Made by a program: the position numbers and the translations under genes
Assembly (NCBI GenBank): GCA_038527215.1
Contig: JBCBGC010000071.1
Location: 1-40,507 of the forward strand
Direction: 5' to 3'
Source: JAWPMV01 sp038527215
GTDB lineage: Bacteria; Bacteroidota; Bacteroidia; J057
Length of the DNA stretch: 40,507 nt
Notes under the pieces: model-generated
Database searches by the model: none
What the model saw: the letters and a program-made list of their open reading frames with translations, nothing else
Told to the model about the DNA's origin: nothing
Shown: piece by piece, positions 1 to 8,295 of the stretch
How positions within the stretch are numbered: the stretch's first letter is position 1
Layout: every line of letters begins with the position of its first letter

Positions 1-409
1 GGCCCGAAATGGTGGCTGCCCAAAGGCTGCCGTCATTGCTCTGCAAGATTTTCTGGGTGCCTTTTTGCTTTTCTGGATAGCGCGCATATATCTCGAGATT
101 TATCCCCTGCTCCTTTTCCGTAACCACACCAATGCCTTCTTCGGTGCTAAACAATATTTCTCCCCTGAGGCTTTTGGCAATGTCGATTACCTCAGCCCCT
201 ATGGTGGGGAGGGCCGTATTCGAAAAGTCCTTTCCATCAAACTGGGTAAGCCCTTCAGAGCTTAAGCACCAAAGTTGTCCCTGTTGATCCATGATGGATT
301 TTTGCAGGAAGAAAGGATCCACCGGGTAAGCAGTGGCTCGAAAGTGTTGGCCATAGCTGTTACTCGCGAGGAAGAACAAGCAAACGGTGAGGAAAGTAGG
401 AAAGCGCAT
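1..409 (-). CDS. Two-component-type propeller sensor, N-terminal part (cut by window edge)
   Basis: The reading frame is open from an ATG at 409 to the left edge, so only the first 136 codons are present. It begins with a signal peptide (MRFPTFLTVCLFFLAS, then a likely cleavage near SYGQ). Residues about 40-63 (DQQGQLWCLSSEGLTQFDG) match the Reg_prop repeat, with the pattern D..G.LW..S..GL..FDG. A second repeat starts near SNDGSLWAATISG at the edge. In Bacteroidota such repeats form the periplasmic beta-propellers of one-component or hybrid sensor kinases and related regulators. The output domain lies outside the window, so kinase or LuxR-type output is not decided. An AGAAAGGA purine stretch lies directly before the ATG and supports the start. 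Confidence 0.8.
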   Translation of the reverse strand, partial: MRFPTFLTVCLFFLASNSYGQHFRATAYPVDPFFLQKSIMDQQGQLWCLSSEGLTQFDGKDFSNTALPTIGAEVIDIAKSLRGEILFSTEEGIGVVTEKEQGINLEIYARYPEKQKGTQKILQSNDGSLWAATISG

Positions 410-537
410 TCCTTTCTGATTTCATTCTTGGAATATCCAATTTGGCAACAATGGCCGACTTCTCCCATCCCAAGTATGGAGGGATGTTACACAGATGTAT
501 TAGTCTATAGAGGGAAACTATTCGAGGAGATGAAGGC

Positions 538-553
538 TTAATCAGCTGATTAA
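538..553. promoter_or_regulatory. Perfect 16-bp palindrome upstream of propeller sensor
   Basis: TTAATCAGCTGATTAA reads the same on both strands. It lies 129 bp upstream of the sensor start at 409 and about 100 bp downstream of the tag stop codon. It could be an operator for a dimeric regulator, but no protein is assigned, and a chance AT-rich palindrome is possible. Confidence 0.3.
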
Positions 554-655
554 CAGCCAGGAGGCAGATGGGGAGGCGTGAGGGTGCTTTCCTATACTGA
601 TTATTCAATTAAAATCTTTCTCGAAAAAAGTGGGGTGGATTTGGGGAGATCAATC

Positions 656-1222
656 TCACCCACGACTCCGCGTCCAGCAATCCATCACATGATCATTGAC
701 CATGCCGCAGGCTTGCATGAAAGCGTAGCAAATGGTCGATCCTACGAATTTAAAGCCTTCCTTTTTCAAGGCTTTGCTCATGGCATCGGACTCTGGGGTT
801 TTAGCTGGGACATCGGCCAGGGTTTGGGGCTGGTTGTCGATGACCTGATAGTCGGTAAACTGCCAGATAAACTTGTCGAAGCTTCCCCAGGCTTCCTGGA
901 CCTTGAGGAAGGCCTGCGCATTGGTGACAGCCGATTGGATTTTGAGTTTGTTACGGATGATGCCCGCATCTTCGCGGAGGGTGGCTAGTTTGGCTTCATC
1001 GTAGCGGGCCATTTTATCTGGGTCAAAACCGTCAAAAGCCCGGCGGTAATTCTCCCGCTTGACCAGGACGGTGTACCAACTCAGGCCCGCCTGGGCCCCT
1101 TCCAACATGATCATTTCGAAGAGCTTCTGGTCATCATGCTCAGGGATACCCCACTCAAAGTCATGATAATCCATGTACAATTGATCTTTGAGACACCAGC
1201 TACATCGTATTTTTTCTGCCAT
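656..1222 (-). CDS. tag: DNA-3-methyladenine glycosylase I
   Basis: The 188-aa protein is a full-length match to the Tag family, which removes 3-methyladenine from alkylated DNA in the cytoplasm as the first step of base excision repair. The zinc-snap ligands are all visible: C7, H20, H178 and C182, corresponding to C4, H17, H175 and C179 of E. coli Tag. The catalytic-pocket segment LEGAQAGLSW holds E41 and W49. The conserved run SKALKKEGFKFVGSTICYAF and the helix around DAGIIRNKLKI are also present. The start is the ATG at 1222, 18 bp after the stop of the BtpA-family gene on the same strand, so the two may be co-transcribed. No Shine-Dalgarno site is seen. Confidence 0.96.
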   Translation of the reverse strand: MAEKIRCSWCLKDQLYMDYHDFEWGIPEHDDQKLFEMIMLEGAQAGLSWYTVLVKRENYRRAFDGFDPDKMARYDEAKLATLREDAGIIRNKLKIQSAVTNAQAFLKVQEAWGSFDKFIWQFTDYQVIDNQPQTLADVPAKTPESDAMSKALKKEGFKFVGSTICYAFMQACGMVNDHVMDCWTRSRG

Positions 1223-1240
1223 AATGGGGGAGGTTGAGGC

Positions 1241-2056
1241 TTAGGATGATTCGCGCCAGCGCCTGACTGCCTGCATCAGGGTTTGAATCCGCTCTGGATC
1301 CGGGGCTTCGCGCCAGTTGCCGTCTTTCTTTAACCAGGAGCCGATAATCAGGCCGTCCGCTACAGCTAGATAATCAGCTACATTATCTGCAGTGATGCCC
1401 GAACCCACCCAAACCGGTAGGTCAAGCTGCTGGTTAACGCTCCGGATATCCTCCAGATCTGCGGCCTTTCCAGTAGCCACGCCAGTAATGATGACGCCGT
1501 CCACCCCAAAAAACTCGGCGGCGTGAGCCGTTTCTAAGAGGGAAACATCTGCGGTCAGGGCGTGGGCGCTGTGTTTCTTTTTAAGGTCGGCAAAAATCTG
1601 AACGTGGGTAGCCTCGATCATTTTTCTAAAGCGGAGCAACGGACCTGCATCTGCGTCCATCAATCCTTCATCCGCCAGGTGTCCGAAAACAAAGCCTTCC
1701 GCCCGGATAAATTGTAAGTCTGCGGCCAGGGCCACTGAAAGAGCGGCCTGATTGGCTCCGGCCAAAATTTGAATCCCAGCCGGCAGATCCGTTGCTGATC
1801 GGAGGACCTGGGCACACATGGTCATACTGGCCACGATTTCGGGGCCTACCTCCCTTTTTAAATAAGGCAGGTCGTGCATGTTTTCCAGCATGATGGCATC
1901 TACGCCTCCAACTTGATAGGTTTCTACTTCCCGTTTAACCTGATCCAGAATGCGAGGCATGGAAAGATGATGGCCAGGGGTTCCAGGGAGGGCTGGAACA
2001 TGAATCATCCCAATGATGGGTTTATGATGCGGAAACAGGACCTGACGATTACTCAT
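1241..2056 (-). CDS. BtpA/SgcQ family TIM-barrel protein
   Basis: The 271-aa protein matches the BtpA/SgcQ family. Evidence is the N-terminal IIGMIHVPALPGTP motif, the segment VGGVDAIMLENMHDLPY, then IIVITG-type strands (GVDGVIITGVATGKAAD) and the end VGSGITADNVADYLAVADGLIIGSWLKKDG. BtpA was named for a role in photosystem I accumulation in cyanobacteria, but most members are in non-photosynthetic bacteria and have no agreed reaction; SgcQ is linked to a sugar operon. The phosphate-binding-type loops at the C-terminus suggest a phosphorylated small-molecule substrate (inference). Its ATG overlaps the TGA of the upstream exported gene (ATGA, 2053-2056), which implies translational coupling. 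Confidence 0.85.
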   Translation of the reverse strand: MSNRQVLFPHHKPIIGMIHVPALPGTPGHHLSMPRILDQVKREVETYQVGGVDAIMLENMHDLPYLKREVGPEIVASMTMCAQVLRSATDLPAGIQILAGANQAALSVALAADLQFIRAEGFVFGHLADEGLMDADAGPLLRFRKMIEATHVQIFADLKKKHSAHALTADVSLLETAHAAEFFGVDGVIITGVATGKAADLEDIRSVNQQLDLPVWVGSGITADNVADYLAVADGLIIGSWLKKDGNWREAPDPERIQTLMQAVRRWRESS

Positions 2057-3120
2057 GGTCGGTTGATGCGGATTTTCTCAGCGACTATATGGGTAGGGGT
2101 GCGCAATAAAGCCAGGTAGGTACCGGGTCGGAGCCCTTGCAGAGAGACCGATAATTGATCTTTCATCGGTTTGATCAGCCCCGCCTTGCGTTTCACGATT
2201 TTTCCCCGGGGATTTTTCAGGATAAAGGCCATGGTACTTTGCTCCTTCAGGACGAATCGAATGTCCAGGGCGCCATCCTTGGGTACTTCCGTCTCGGTGA
2301 TACTGATATCTTCTCGAAAAATGGCCACCGTATCACTTTGGTCAATCTCCCCATAGATATCGGCAAAGGTGAGGCGATAATAATTCCAGCCTAGCATCGG
2401 ATTGACATCAATCCATTGGTAGGCTTGCTTTTCTTCCGAATCACCGGTAGAGCCGACCCGGTCCAGAATCATGAATTCCTTGCGATCGGCTGAGCGGTCT
2501 ATGGTAAAATCAGCCATCATAAATTCCCGCTGGGTTTCCCAGCGCACATCCACGCTATCTCCAATCATGGCCGCCGCGAAAAAAGTCATGTGCAAGATAG
2601 GCTGAGGGATGCCTTCGTCTTCTGCTATTTCGGGTTCTTCTTCCTCTCCCCGGGCCGCCACGGGTGGCGCGGCTTTTTTCTCCCCGGAACACAGGCCCGT
2701 TTGAAAGCGCAATTGAAAGGGCTTGAGACTAAATCCCCGGTCATCGACCAGGGTGTTGGTCAGTTCCAGGATGTAAGCTCTTTCCTCATCCAGTAATTCC
2801 CGAGGCGTGATTTGAATATACTGATGTTCCGCATTGTAGGCCAGACGGGTTTTTACCTTTTTATGGGATTGGTCTTCGGGATAGAGTAAAAAAGCCTCCG
2901 GCGTGAGGGTTGCGGGATCAACTTGCTGGCTTTCGGCCGGAAATTCCAGGTTGACGGTAATAAAAGTGTTGCATTGGAGGTTGGTAGCTTCATTTCTGGG
3001 AAAAGAAGAACCTACGTAAGCCCGTTGTTGGGCCCACATGCTACTGGCCAGCAGGATGAAACATCCCAGCCAGATTGTCCTGAAAATAACGCCTTTTAGA
3101 TGTAGGATTTCCTTCAACAT
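2053..3120 (-). CDS. Exported protein with Ig-like domain and T9SS-like C-terminus
   Basis: I place the start at 3120 (355 aa). A GAAGGG purine site lies just before this ATG, and the protein then opens with a basic end and a hydrophobic signal peptide ending near SSMWAQQ. The frame stays open further upstream to 3450 but that part has no signal-like start. Residues about 20-140 resemble a bacterial Ig-like (SbsA-type) domain, with RNEATNLQCNTFITVNLEFP and LLDEERAYILELTN. The middle holds an acidic linker (EEEEPEIAEDEG) and a fibronectin-like stretch (VDVRWETQREFMMADFTIDR). The C-terminal 80 residues look like a type IX sorting module, ending GLRPGTYLALLRTPTHIV. The function is not known. It shares a 4-bp overlap with the BtpA-family gene. 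Confidence 0.75.
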   Translation of the reverse strand: MLKEILHLKGVIFRTIWLGCFILLASSMWAQQRAYVGSSFPRNEATNLQCNTFITVNLEFPAESQQVDPATLTPEAFLLYPEDQSHKKVKTRLAYNAEHQYIQITPRELLDEERAYILELTNTLVDDRGFSLKPFQLRFQTGLCSGEKKAAPPVAARGEEEEPEIAEDEGIPQPILHMTFFAAAMIGDSVDVRWETQREFMMADFTIDRSADRKEFMILDRVGSTGDSEEKQAYQWIDVNPMLGWNYYRLTFADIYGEIDQSDTVAIFREDISITETEVPKDGALDIRFVLKEQSTMAFILKNPRGKIVKRKAGLIKPMKDQLSVSLQGLRPGTYLALLRTPTHIVAEKIRINRP

Positions 3121-3420
3121 GATTCCCTTCAACAACAATAATGGAAGCGTATTTTGGGCTTCCGGATTCTTTTTTCTTTCCTGCAGCAGGTCAGCAGGCA
3201 ATTCGGCTAATCTAAGGGTTGTCAACAGGGCACCCAGGGGAATGATAGGTGCGATGTGAGAATTTATATCATTCTGCCGTAAATATAGGAAAATCATGGG
3301 AAGATAGACGAAAGGCCGGGCGCTTTTCCGCCTGCTTGAATGTCTGAATCCAGACAAACATTCCTGCCTAGATTTGATTATCTTTGTAGGACAATAGGAA
3401 AAAATTAACGCGTACCGCAG
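3121..3420. other. Divergent intergenic region with trxB promoter
   Basis: About 300 bp lie between the exported-protein gene (leftwards) and trxB (rightwards). The trxB-proximal end holds a good Bacteroidota -7 box. No convincing small gene is seen; open frames crossing the region lack signal peptides, ribosome sites or family motifs. Confidence 0.5.
3379..3386 (+). promoter_or_regulatory. Bacteroidota-type -7 box for trxB
   Basis: TATCTTTG is a full match to the TAnnTTTG -7 consensus of the primary sigma factor in Bacteroidota. It lies 34 nt before the trxB ATG, which predicts a leader of roughly 28 nt. A clear TTG-type -33 box at the usual spacing is not seen. Confidence 0.55.
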
Positions 3421-4383
3421 ATGAGTGCAGAAAATACAAACATCCCACACGAAGAAGTAATTATCATCGGTTCCGGCCCTGCTGGATATACCGCCGCGAT
3501 CTATGCATCCCGGGCGGACTTAAAGCCTTTGATGTTTAGTGGGGAGCAGCCGGGCGGTCAACTGATGATCACCAATGACGTGGAGAACTATCCTGGTTAT
3601 CCAGGTGGCATCATGGGACCCGAGATGATGGAAGATTTCCGTAAGCAGGCTGAGCGTTTTGGGACCCGCATGGTCTATGAAAATATTGCAAAAGTTGAGC
3701 TGCAAGGCCACCCTAAGCGCCTTTGGACAGGCAGCGGACAGGAATACACGGCGGATGCTGTGATTATTTCCACCGGAGCCAAGGCCAAATGGCTGGGCAT
3801 TGATGCCGAAGAGAGATATGCGAACCGGGGCGTCAGTGCCTGTGCGGTTTGTGATGGCTTTTTCTTCAAAGGAAAAGATGTGGCCATCGTAGGCGCAGGA
3901 GATACCGCGGCTGAAGAAGCCCTTTACCTCTCCAAATTGAATCCTACCGTGCACATGCTGGTGAGGAGAGATGAAATGCGTGCTTCTAAAATCATGCAGG
4001 CCCGGGTGTTAGCTACGCCTAACATCAAGATTCACTGGAACACCGAAGCCCGTGATCTTTCCGGCGAAGAAAAAGTGGAGAAGGTTCATATCGTTAACAA
4101 CAAAACCGGGGAAGAATCTACCCTGGATGTAGCGGCCTTCTTTGTGGCCATTGGCCATAAACCAAGTACCGAAATCTTCAAGGGACAGTTAGACCTGGAC
4201 GACCAGGGTTACATCATCCCCGTAGCTGGCACCGCCCAAACCAATATTGAAGGCGTCTTTGTCAGTGGAGATGCTGCCGATAATGTCTACCGCCAGGCGG
4301 TAACCGCTGCCGGAACCGGCTGTATGGCCGCTTTGGATGCCGAACGTTGGTTGGCTGCCAAAGAAGTACCGGTAGAAGTATAA
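3421..4383 (+). CDS. trxB: Thioredoxin-disulfide reductase
   Basis: The 320-aa flavoprotein uses NADPH to reduce thioredoxin in the cytoplasm. The N-terminal FAD-binding fold shows GSGPAGYTAAIYASRA (residues 17-32). The redox-active pair is C141-AV-C144 in SACAVCDGFFFKG. The NADPH-binding motif GAGDTAAEEALYL follows at 158-170. The C-terminal FAD motif is GVFVSGDAADNVYRQAVTAAG. The length is normal for low-molecular-weight TrxB. It is transcribed alone from a TAnnTTTG promoter and ends at a strong hairpin terminator 17 bp after the stop codon. It may supply electrons to the thioredoxin-fold protein encoded at 32390 only indirectly, since that one is exported. Confidence 0.97.
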   Translation: MSAENTNIPHEEVIIIGSGPAGYTAAIYASRADLKPLMFSGEQPGGQLMITNDVENYPGYPGGIMGPEMMEDFRKQAERFGTRMVYENIAKVELQGHPKRLWTGSGQEYTADAVIISTGAKAKWLGIDAEERYANRGVSACAVCDGFFFKGKDVAIVGAGDTAAEEALYLSKLNPTVHMLVRRDEMRASKIMQARVLATPNIKIHWNTEARDLSGEEKVEKVHIVNNKTGEESTLDVAAFFVAIGHKPSTEIFKGQLDLDDQGYIIPVAGTAQTNIEGVFVSGDAADNVYRQAVTAAGTGCMAALDAERWLAAKEVPVEV

Positions 4384-4399
4384 AAAAACCGATTCTCAT

Positions 4400-4434
4400 A
4401 AACCGGCAGGGAAGTCCTCTCTGCCGGTTTTTTT
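4400..4434 (+). terminator. Intrinsic terminator of trxB
   Basis: A 10-bp perfect stem (AAACCGGCAG at 4400-4409 with CTGCCGGTTT at 4421-4430) closes an 11-nt loop and runs straight into a T-tract (seven Ts, 4428-4434). It is the clearest Rho-independent terminator in the window. Confidence 0.88.
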
Positions 4435-4464
4435 GTTTCCCCATCTTTTTGCGACTTTGGCAAC

Positions 4465-5553
4465 ATGAAGATACCCCTTAGTCGTCCTAACCTATCACCC
4501 TCTGCCTGGGAAAAGGTTAAGGCGTGTTTAGATACTGCCTGGATTTCTTCCGCAGGTCCGGCCGTAGGGGAATTTGAAAGCCAAATGGCCCAGCGCCTGG
4601 GCAGTCCGTATGCGGTGGCTGTGCAAAGTGGGACGGCAGCCTTGCACCTCGCCTTGCGAGCCTTGAATATTCAGCCAGGGGATCAGGTGGCCCTGCCTAA
4701 TCTGGGATTTATTGCCAGTGCCAACGCCGTTCGCTACGTAGGGGCTACCCCGGTGTTGATAGATGTAGATCCCGTTTACTGGCAGCTGGATACAAATCTT
4801 CTGAAGGATTACCTCAAAACGCCCGCTGGTCGTAAGGTCAAAGCGGTCATGGTGGTGCATTTGCTCGGATATATGGGCCATCTGCCTGCCTTAGCTGACT
4901 TGCTGCGCCAGTATGATATTCCGCTCATCGAAGATGCGGCTGAGGCCGTTGGAAGCACCTACCAGGGAAAGGCCTTGGGTACTTTTGGAGACATTGGCGT
5001 GTTGAGCTTCAATGGCAACAAAATCCTGACTACCGGCGGAGGAGGCATGGCCCTGACCCGGGACGAAAGCCTGGCGCAGCGCATCCGTCACCTGAGTCAG
5101 CAGGCAAAATCCGACCCTCATGCCTACTGGCATGATGACCTGGGCTATAACTACCGCATGACCAACCTGGCTGCCGCTCTAGGGCTTGCCCAGTTAGAGG
5201 CCTTACCCCAGGCCTTAGCGGATCACCGCAGTTTGTATGGACTGTATCAGCCATTTTTCGATGCTAAAGAGATGCCTGGTATTTTTCCAGACTCTCTCCC
5301 CAATCATTGGCTGGTCAGCGGGCTCGTGTCTCAACCCGATACCCTGAGGGAACAACTCGCAGCGGTAGGCATTCAAACCCGTCGGATTTTTCCCGCCATT
5401 CATCTTCAAAAGTGCTTTCGGGAGGCTCCTTATATTCAGCAGGGAAACCTGAGTACCTACCTCAGCAATCATGCGCTAAGTTTTCCGACCTTTTCTGGTA
5501 TGACGCAGGAAGAACAGGCCTATTTGAAGGAAAAATTGTCGGCCTTGCTGTAA
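4465..5553 (+). CDS. DegT/DnrJ/EryC1 sugar aminotransferase, LegC-like
   Basis: The 362-aa protein is a PLP-dependent aminotransferase of the DegT/DnrJ/EryC1/StrS family, which aminates nucleotide-linked keto-sugars in the cytoplasm. The PLP lysine is K186 in SFNGNKILTTGGGGM, and the ring-stacking acidic residue is D157 in LIEDAAEAVGS. The N-terminus (IPLSRPNLSPSAWEKVKACLDTAWISSAG) and YVGATPVLIDVDPVYWQLD are closest to the LegC branch, which makes UDP-4-amino sugars on the way to legionaminic-acid-like nonulosonates. No LegB, LegG or LegI partners are in this window, so the exact sugar is open. A CysQ gene follows after 52 bp on the same strand. A TTTG box ends only 5 nt before the ATG, so the transcript may have almost no leader. 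Confidence 0.88.
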   Translation: MKIPLSRPNLSPSAWEKVKACLDTAWISSAGPAVGEFESQMAQRLGSPYAVAVQSGTAALHLALRALNIQPGDQVALPNLGFIASANAVRYVGATPVLIDVDPVYWQLDTNLLKDYLKTPAGRKVKAVMVVHLLGYMGHLPALADLLRQYDIPLIEDAAEAVGSTYQGKALGTFGDIGVLSFNGNKILTTGGGGMALTRDESLAQRIRHLSQQAKSDPHAYWHDDLGYNYRMTNLAAALGLAQLEALPQALADHRSLYGLYQPFFDAKEMPGIFPDSLPNHWLVSGLVSQPDTLREQLAAVGIQTRRIFPAIHLQKCFREAPYIQQGNLSTYLSNHALSFPTFSGMTQEEQAYLKEKLSALL

Positions 5554-5605
5554 GGGATTTGTTCTTTGGCGGGAAACCTCTTTATTGCAAGCTTAATCCA
5601 GTAAC

Positions 5606-6391
5606 ATGAACCTATCTGAATTAGCAAGTCCATTGGTGGGCATTGCCATTGATGCCGGACAGAAAATCCTTGAGGTGTATCATGATGAAAGCCGCTTCGG
5701 AGAAATTGATTATAAAGCGGATGACTCTCCACTTACCGAAGCAGACCGATTGGCGAATGAGCGTATCGTGAGCTTTTTGGAAAATTACTGGCCAGACATT
5801 CCCGTTTTGTCCGAAGAAGGGCGGGATATTCCCTATGAAGAACGGAAAGACTGGGCGCGATTTTGGTTGGTAGATCCCCTAGATGGCACCAAGGAGTTCA
5901 TCAACCGAAACGGTGAGTTTACGGTAAATATCGCCCTGATCGAGGGGCAACAGGTGGTCGCAGGGGTCGTGCACGTACCGGTGCAGGGGGTAACCTATTT
6001 CGCGGCCAAGGGCAGCGGGGCCTGGAAGTACGCGGAGGGCGCCCCTCGCCAACAATTACAAGCCGCCTCCTTTTCGATGGACCAGGCCGGCCTGCGCGTG
6101 GTTTGTTCTCGGAATCACCTGAGTGAAGCCACCAAAGCCTATATCAATGCCCTGAATCAGCCAGAAATGGTCAATATGGGTTCTTCCCTTAAACTGGCCA
6201 AAATCGCAGAAGGGGAGGCGGATGTTTATCCCCGTTTTGGTCCTACGATGGAGTGGGATATCGGGGCCGCTCAGATCATTGTCGAAGAAGCTGGCGGCCA
6301 GGTGCTGATCCACGAAGTGGGAACCCCTTTGCAATACAATAAAGAGAACCTACTCAACCCCTTTTTCATGGTGTATGGACAACGGAAGTAG
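5606..6391 (+). CDS. cysQ: 3'(2'),5'-bisphosphate nucleotidase, CysQ-type
   Basis: The 261-aa protein belongs to the lithium-sensitive inositol-monophosphatase superfamily. Metal-binding signatures are in order: DDSPLTEAD (39-47), LSEEG with E70/E71, the hallmark WLVDPLDGTKEF (87-98, D90 and D93) and WDIGAAQIIVEEAGG near residue 220. The DGTKEF form and the overall length fit CysQ, which removes the 3'-phosphate of adenosine 3',5'-bisphosphate left by sulfotransferases and sulfate assimilation. In Bacteroidota cysQ is often found beside surface-polysaccharide genes, which fits the sugar aminotransferase 52 bp upstream. An inositol-phosphatase-like role cannot be excluded by sequence alone. 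Confidence 0.9.
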   Translation: MNLSELASPLVGIAIDAGQKILEVYHDESRFGEIDYKADDSPLTEADRLANERIVSFLENYWPDIPVLSEEGRDIPYEERKDWARFWLVDPLDGTKEFINRNGEFTVNIALIEGQQVVAGVVHVPVQGVTYFAAKGSGAWKYAEGAPRQQLQAASFSMDQAGLRVVCSRNHLSEATKAYINALNQPEMVNMGSSLKLAKIAEGEADVYPRFGPTMEWDIGAAQIIVEEAGGQVLIHEVGTPLQYNKENLLNPFFMVYGQRK

Positions 6392-6496
6392 GGTGACTTT
6401 TGGTTGATTCACAGATGCTTTGCCCCTTTTTATCCATAAAGAAGGGAAAAGCTCCCCTTTCGAAAAGTCCATTAGCACGCGCCAAAAGATCAAAAC

Positions 6497-6931
6497 ATGA
6501 ACACCTTCCTCTTTACCTGGAATCCCAAGAAATGGGTGTGGGAAAACCTGGCGAAGCAAATCCGGGAAATCCAGACCCAGGGCTATGCTGAGCAGGCATG
6601 GAGCGTAGCCAGTCATAAGAAGGTAAAAGAAGGGGACCGGGCTTTTTTGATGCGCGTGGGCGTGGCTCCCAAAGGCATGGTGGCTTCGGGTTTTGTGGCT
6701 TCAACCCCCTTTCAGGTTCCGCACTGGGGCGGCAAGGACCGCATGATTTACCAGGTAAAACTCCACTTCGATACCCTGCTGGACGCTTCTCAAAGTCCTA
6801 TCCTTCGTCTGGAACAGCTGAAAACAGGCCTCTTGTCTGAGGTAAATTGGACGCCCTTGTCTTCGGGCAATATGGTCCGTCCGGAGTATGTGGAAGAGTT
6901 GGAGCGGCGGTGGAGAAATATCTCTTCTTAG
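6497..6931 (+). CDS. EVE-domain (PUA-like) protein
   Basis: The 144-aa protein is essentially one EVE/PUA-like domain. It opens with TFLFTWNPKKWVWENL, continues with WSVASHKKVKEGDRAFLMRVG and PKGMVASGFVAS, and has HWGGKDRMIYQVKLHFD. EVE domains form an aromatic cage that binds modified bases in DNA or RNA. They occur as stand-alone proteins or fused to McrB-type GTPases and HNH nucleases in modification-dependent restriction. Here no nuclease is fused or adjacent on the same strand, so a reader or RNA-metabolism role is as likely as defence. The ATG at 6497 lacks a clear ribosome site. The gene stands 105 bp after cysQ. Confidence 0.82.
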   Translation: MNTFLFTWNPKKWVWENLAKQIREIQTQGYAEQAWSVASHKKVKEGDRAFLMRVGVAPKGMVASGFVASTPFQVPHWGGKDRMIYQVKLHFDTLLDASQSPILRLEQLKTGLLSEVNWTPLSSGNMVRPEYVEELERRWRNISS

Positions 6932-7005
6932 GAAAAACTAAAAAGATTCTGCTTAGGGTACTTACTTTTATCTGGGGCATTTATCCCCCTGGCAATCAGC
7001 ACTAC

Positions 7006-8295
7006 CTACAATGCATGGCTAACAAACCAACCTTTCGGTGTTATCTGAATAGATTTGCGCCTATGGTCATTTTCATCAATAACGCTGACTACTAAGCCCA
7101 CACTTTCCAAACTTCTAATGCAGCTTCTCATCTTTTGAGCGGATTGGTACTCAAATAATTGAAAATCTCCCATGGCAAAAATCCCATCTATTTCTATAGC
7201 ATCTTTAAAAAGTTTTAGCGTTCTGGGCTTGATTTGGGTTTTTACATCGACTAAATATTTATTTGACTTTTTCGTCAGCCAATCCATAAACGCCATTTCT
7301 TTAGCATCTATGGTACTTGGTTTGAGTCCCATGTCGTCTATCCAAACACAGAAATCATTGGCATATTTTAAGGTATTGCGAATGTTTGACTTTAGGACAT
7401 CATATAATAAACCGAAAGACTGTTTGGTAATAGGCAAGTAGTATTCCTGGTTTCTTCGGTAAGTTTTTACCCGTCTTTCAAATACTTCTCCTAGATGTAT
7501 TTTTTGTATGCCTCCTATTTGAAGCGGATCGTGCATCAGGCCTTCTAAACGTGGAGAGGAGACAATACTTGAAACAATGCCGAGGGAACCACACATAATC
7601 CATCTAATACCTTGGATATTGAATAAGTTGTCCCTGAGGTCTTCAATGATTTTTCTCGCATTTTGAGATTTTTCCAGTAACTCAAGGTTGTCAATTACGC
7701 AAACAACTCCTCCTGAATTTTCTTTGGGAAACATATTAATAAGCCAATTCCTAACGGCTCGTCTAAAGCCACTTTTTTCGAATCCCCTCGAGGTATTTGC
7801 TTCAATGGTTTGACCGCCTCCAAGGGATAATAAGGGCGTACCCAAAGAACCTTGATATGATTTTGTAAAAGGTGAGTTTAACCATTTGTCAATTTCCTCC
7901 AGATTATCTGGCAGTCTCACATTTAGAATGTTTAAATCTCTCTGATATTTGATAAATGTCTGAGCAATTTCAATAAGCACCTCATCAAGGAAATCATCTG
8001 CTGATATGTCCTCCTTTAATTGAAAGCTACGGATACAGGGGATAAATATGGGCGAATTTTTCTCTTTCAAATGGTGCTGAAAAGCCCGAAAAATAGAAAC
8101 ATTGATGATGCTGGTTTTTCCAATCCCATTTAATCCCTCAATCGTAGGGATCTGAGGTTGATTATAAATTCGCCTGATTAATTTTCGGATTTCTTGTTCC
8201 CTACCTGCGATAAGGTTGTTTCCCTCGTCCTCAGCGGGCAGTGAAGTTGTCTTGAATGGATTGTCTTTAAAATTCCAGTCCTGATAGTTATTCAT
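7006..8295 (-). CDS. AAA/STAND-like ATPase with Orc-like architecture, lone gene
   Basis: I choose the ATG at 8295 (429 aa, MNNYQDWNFKDNPF); a TTG start at 8346 would add 17 residues without a ribosome site. The order is: an N-terminal WNFKDNPF motif, LIAGREQEIRKLIRRIY (Orc/Cdc6-like entry), Walker A GLNGIGKTS at 54-62, Walker B VVCVIDN at 197-203, a sensor-like IRWIMCGSLG at 231-240, and a C-terminal winged-helix-like part (SVIDENDHRRKSIQITPKGW). No membrane segment or signal peptide is seen. The DNA is clearly AT-richer than its neighbours and stands alone between unrelated genes, which suggests transfer. I do not recognise a named family. A nucleic-acid-binding or defence-type switch ATPase is an inference. 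Confidence 0.72.
   Translation of the reverse strand: MNNYQDWNFKDNPFKTTSLPAEDEGNNLIAGREQEIRKLIRRIYNQPQIPTIEGLNGIGKTSIINVSIFRAFQHHLKEKNSPIFIPCIRSFQLKEDISADDFLDEVLIEIAQTFIKYQRDLNILNVRLPDNLEEIDKWLNSPFTKSYQGSLGTPLLSLGGGQTIEANTSRGFEKSGFRRAVRNWLINMFPKENSGGVVCVIDNLELLEKSQNARKIIEDLRDNLFNIQGIRWIMCGSLGIVSSIVSSPRLEGLMHDPLQIGGIQKIHLGEVFERRVKTYRRNQEYYLPITKQSFGLLYDVLKSNIRNTLKYANDFCVWIDDMGLKPSTIDAKEMAFMDWLTKKSNKYLVDVKTQIKPRTLKLFKDAIEIDGIFAMGDFQLFEYQSAQKMRSCIRSLESVGLVVSVIDENDHRRKSIQITPKGWFVSHAL

Noticed and set aside
578..988. 136-codon plus-strand open frame opposite tag
   Set aside because: It is the shadow of the tag gene on the other strand.
3121..3450. Upstream extension of the exported Ig-like protein, giving 465 aa
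   Set aside because: The extension overlaps trxB, lacks a signal peptide at its start, and the ATG at 3120 has a good purine site and a normal signal sequence.
6424..6446. Hairpin after cysQ as a terminator
   Set aside because: The stem is AT-rich with a bulge and a 2-nt loop, and no T-tract follows.
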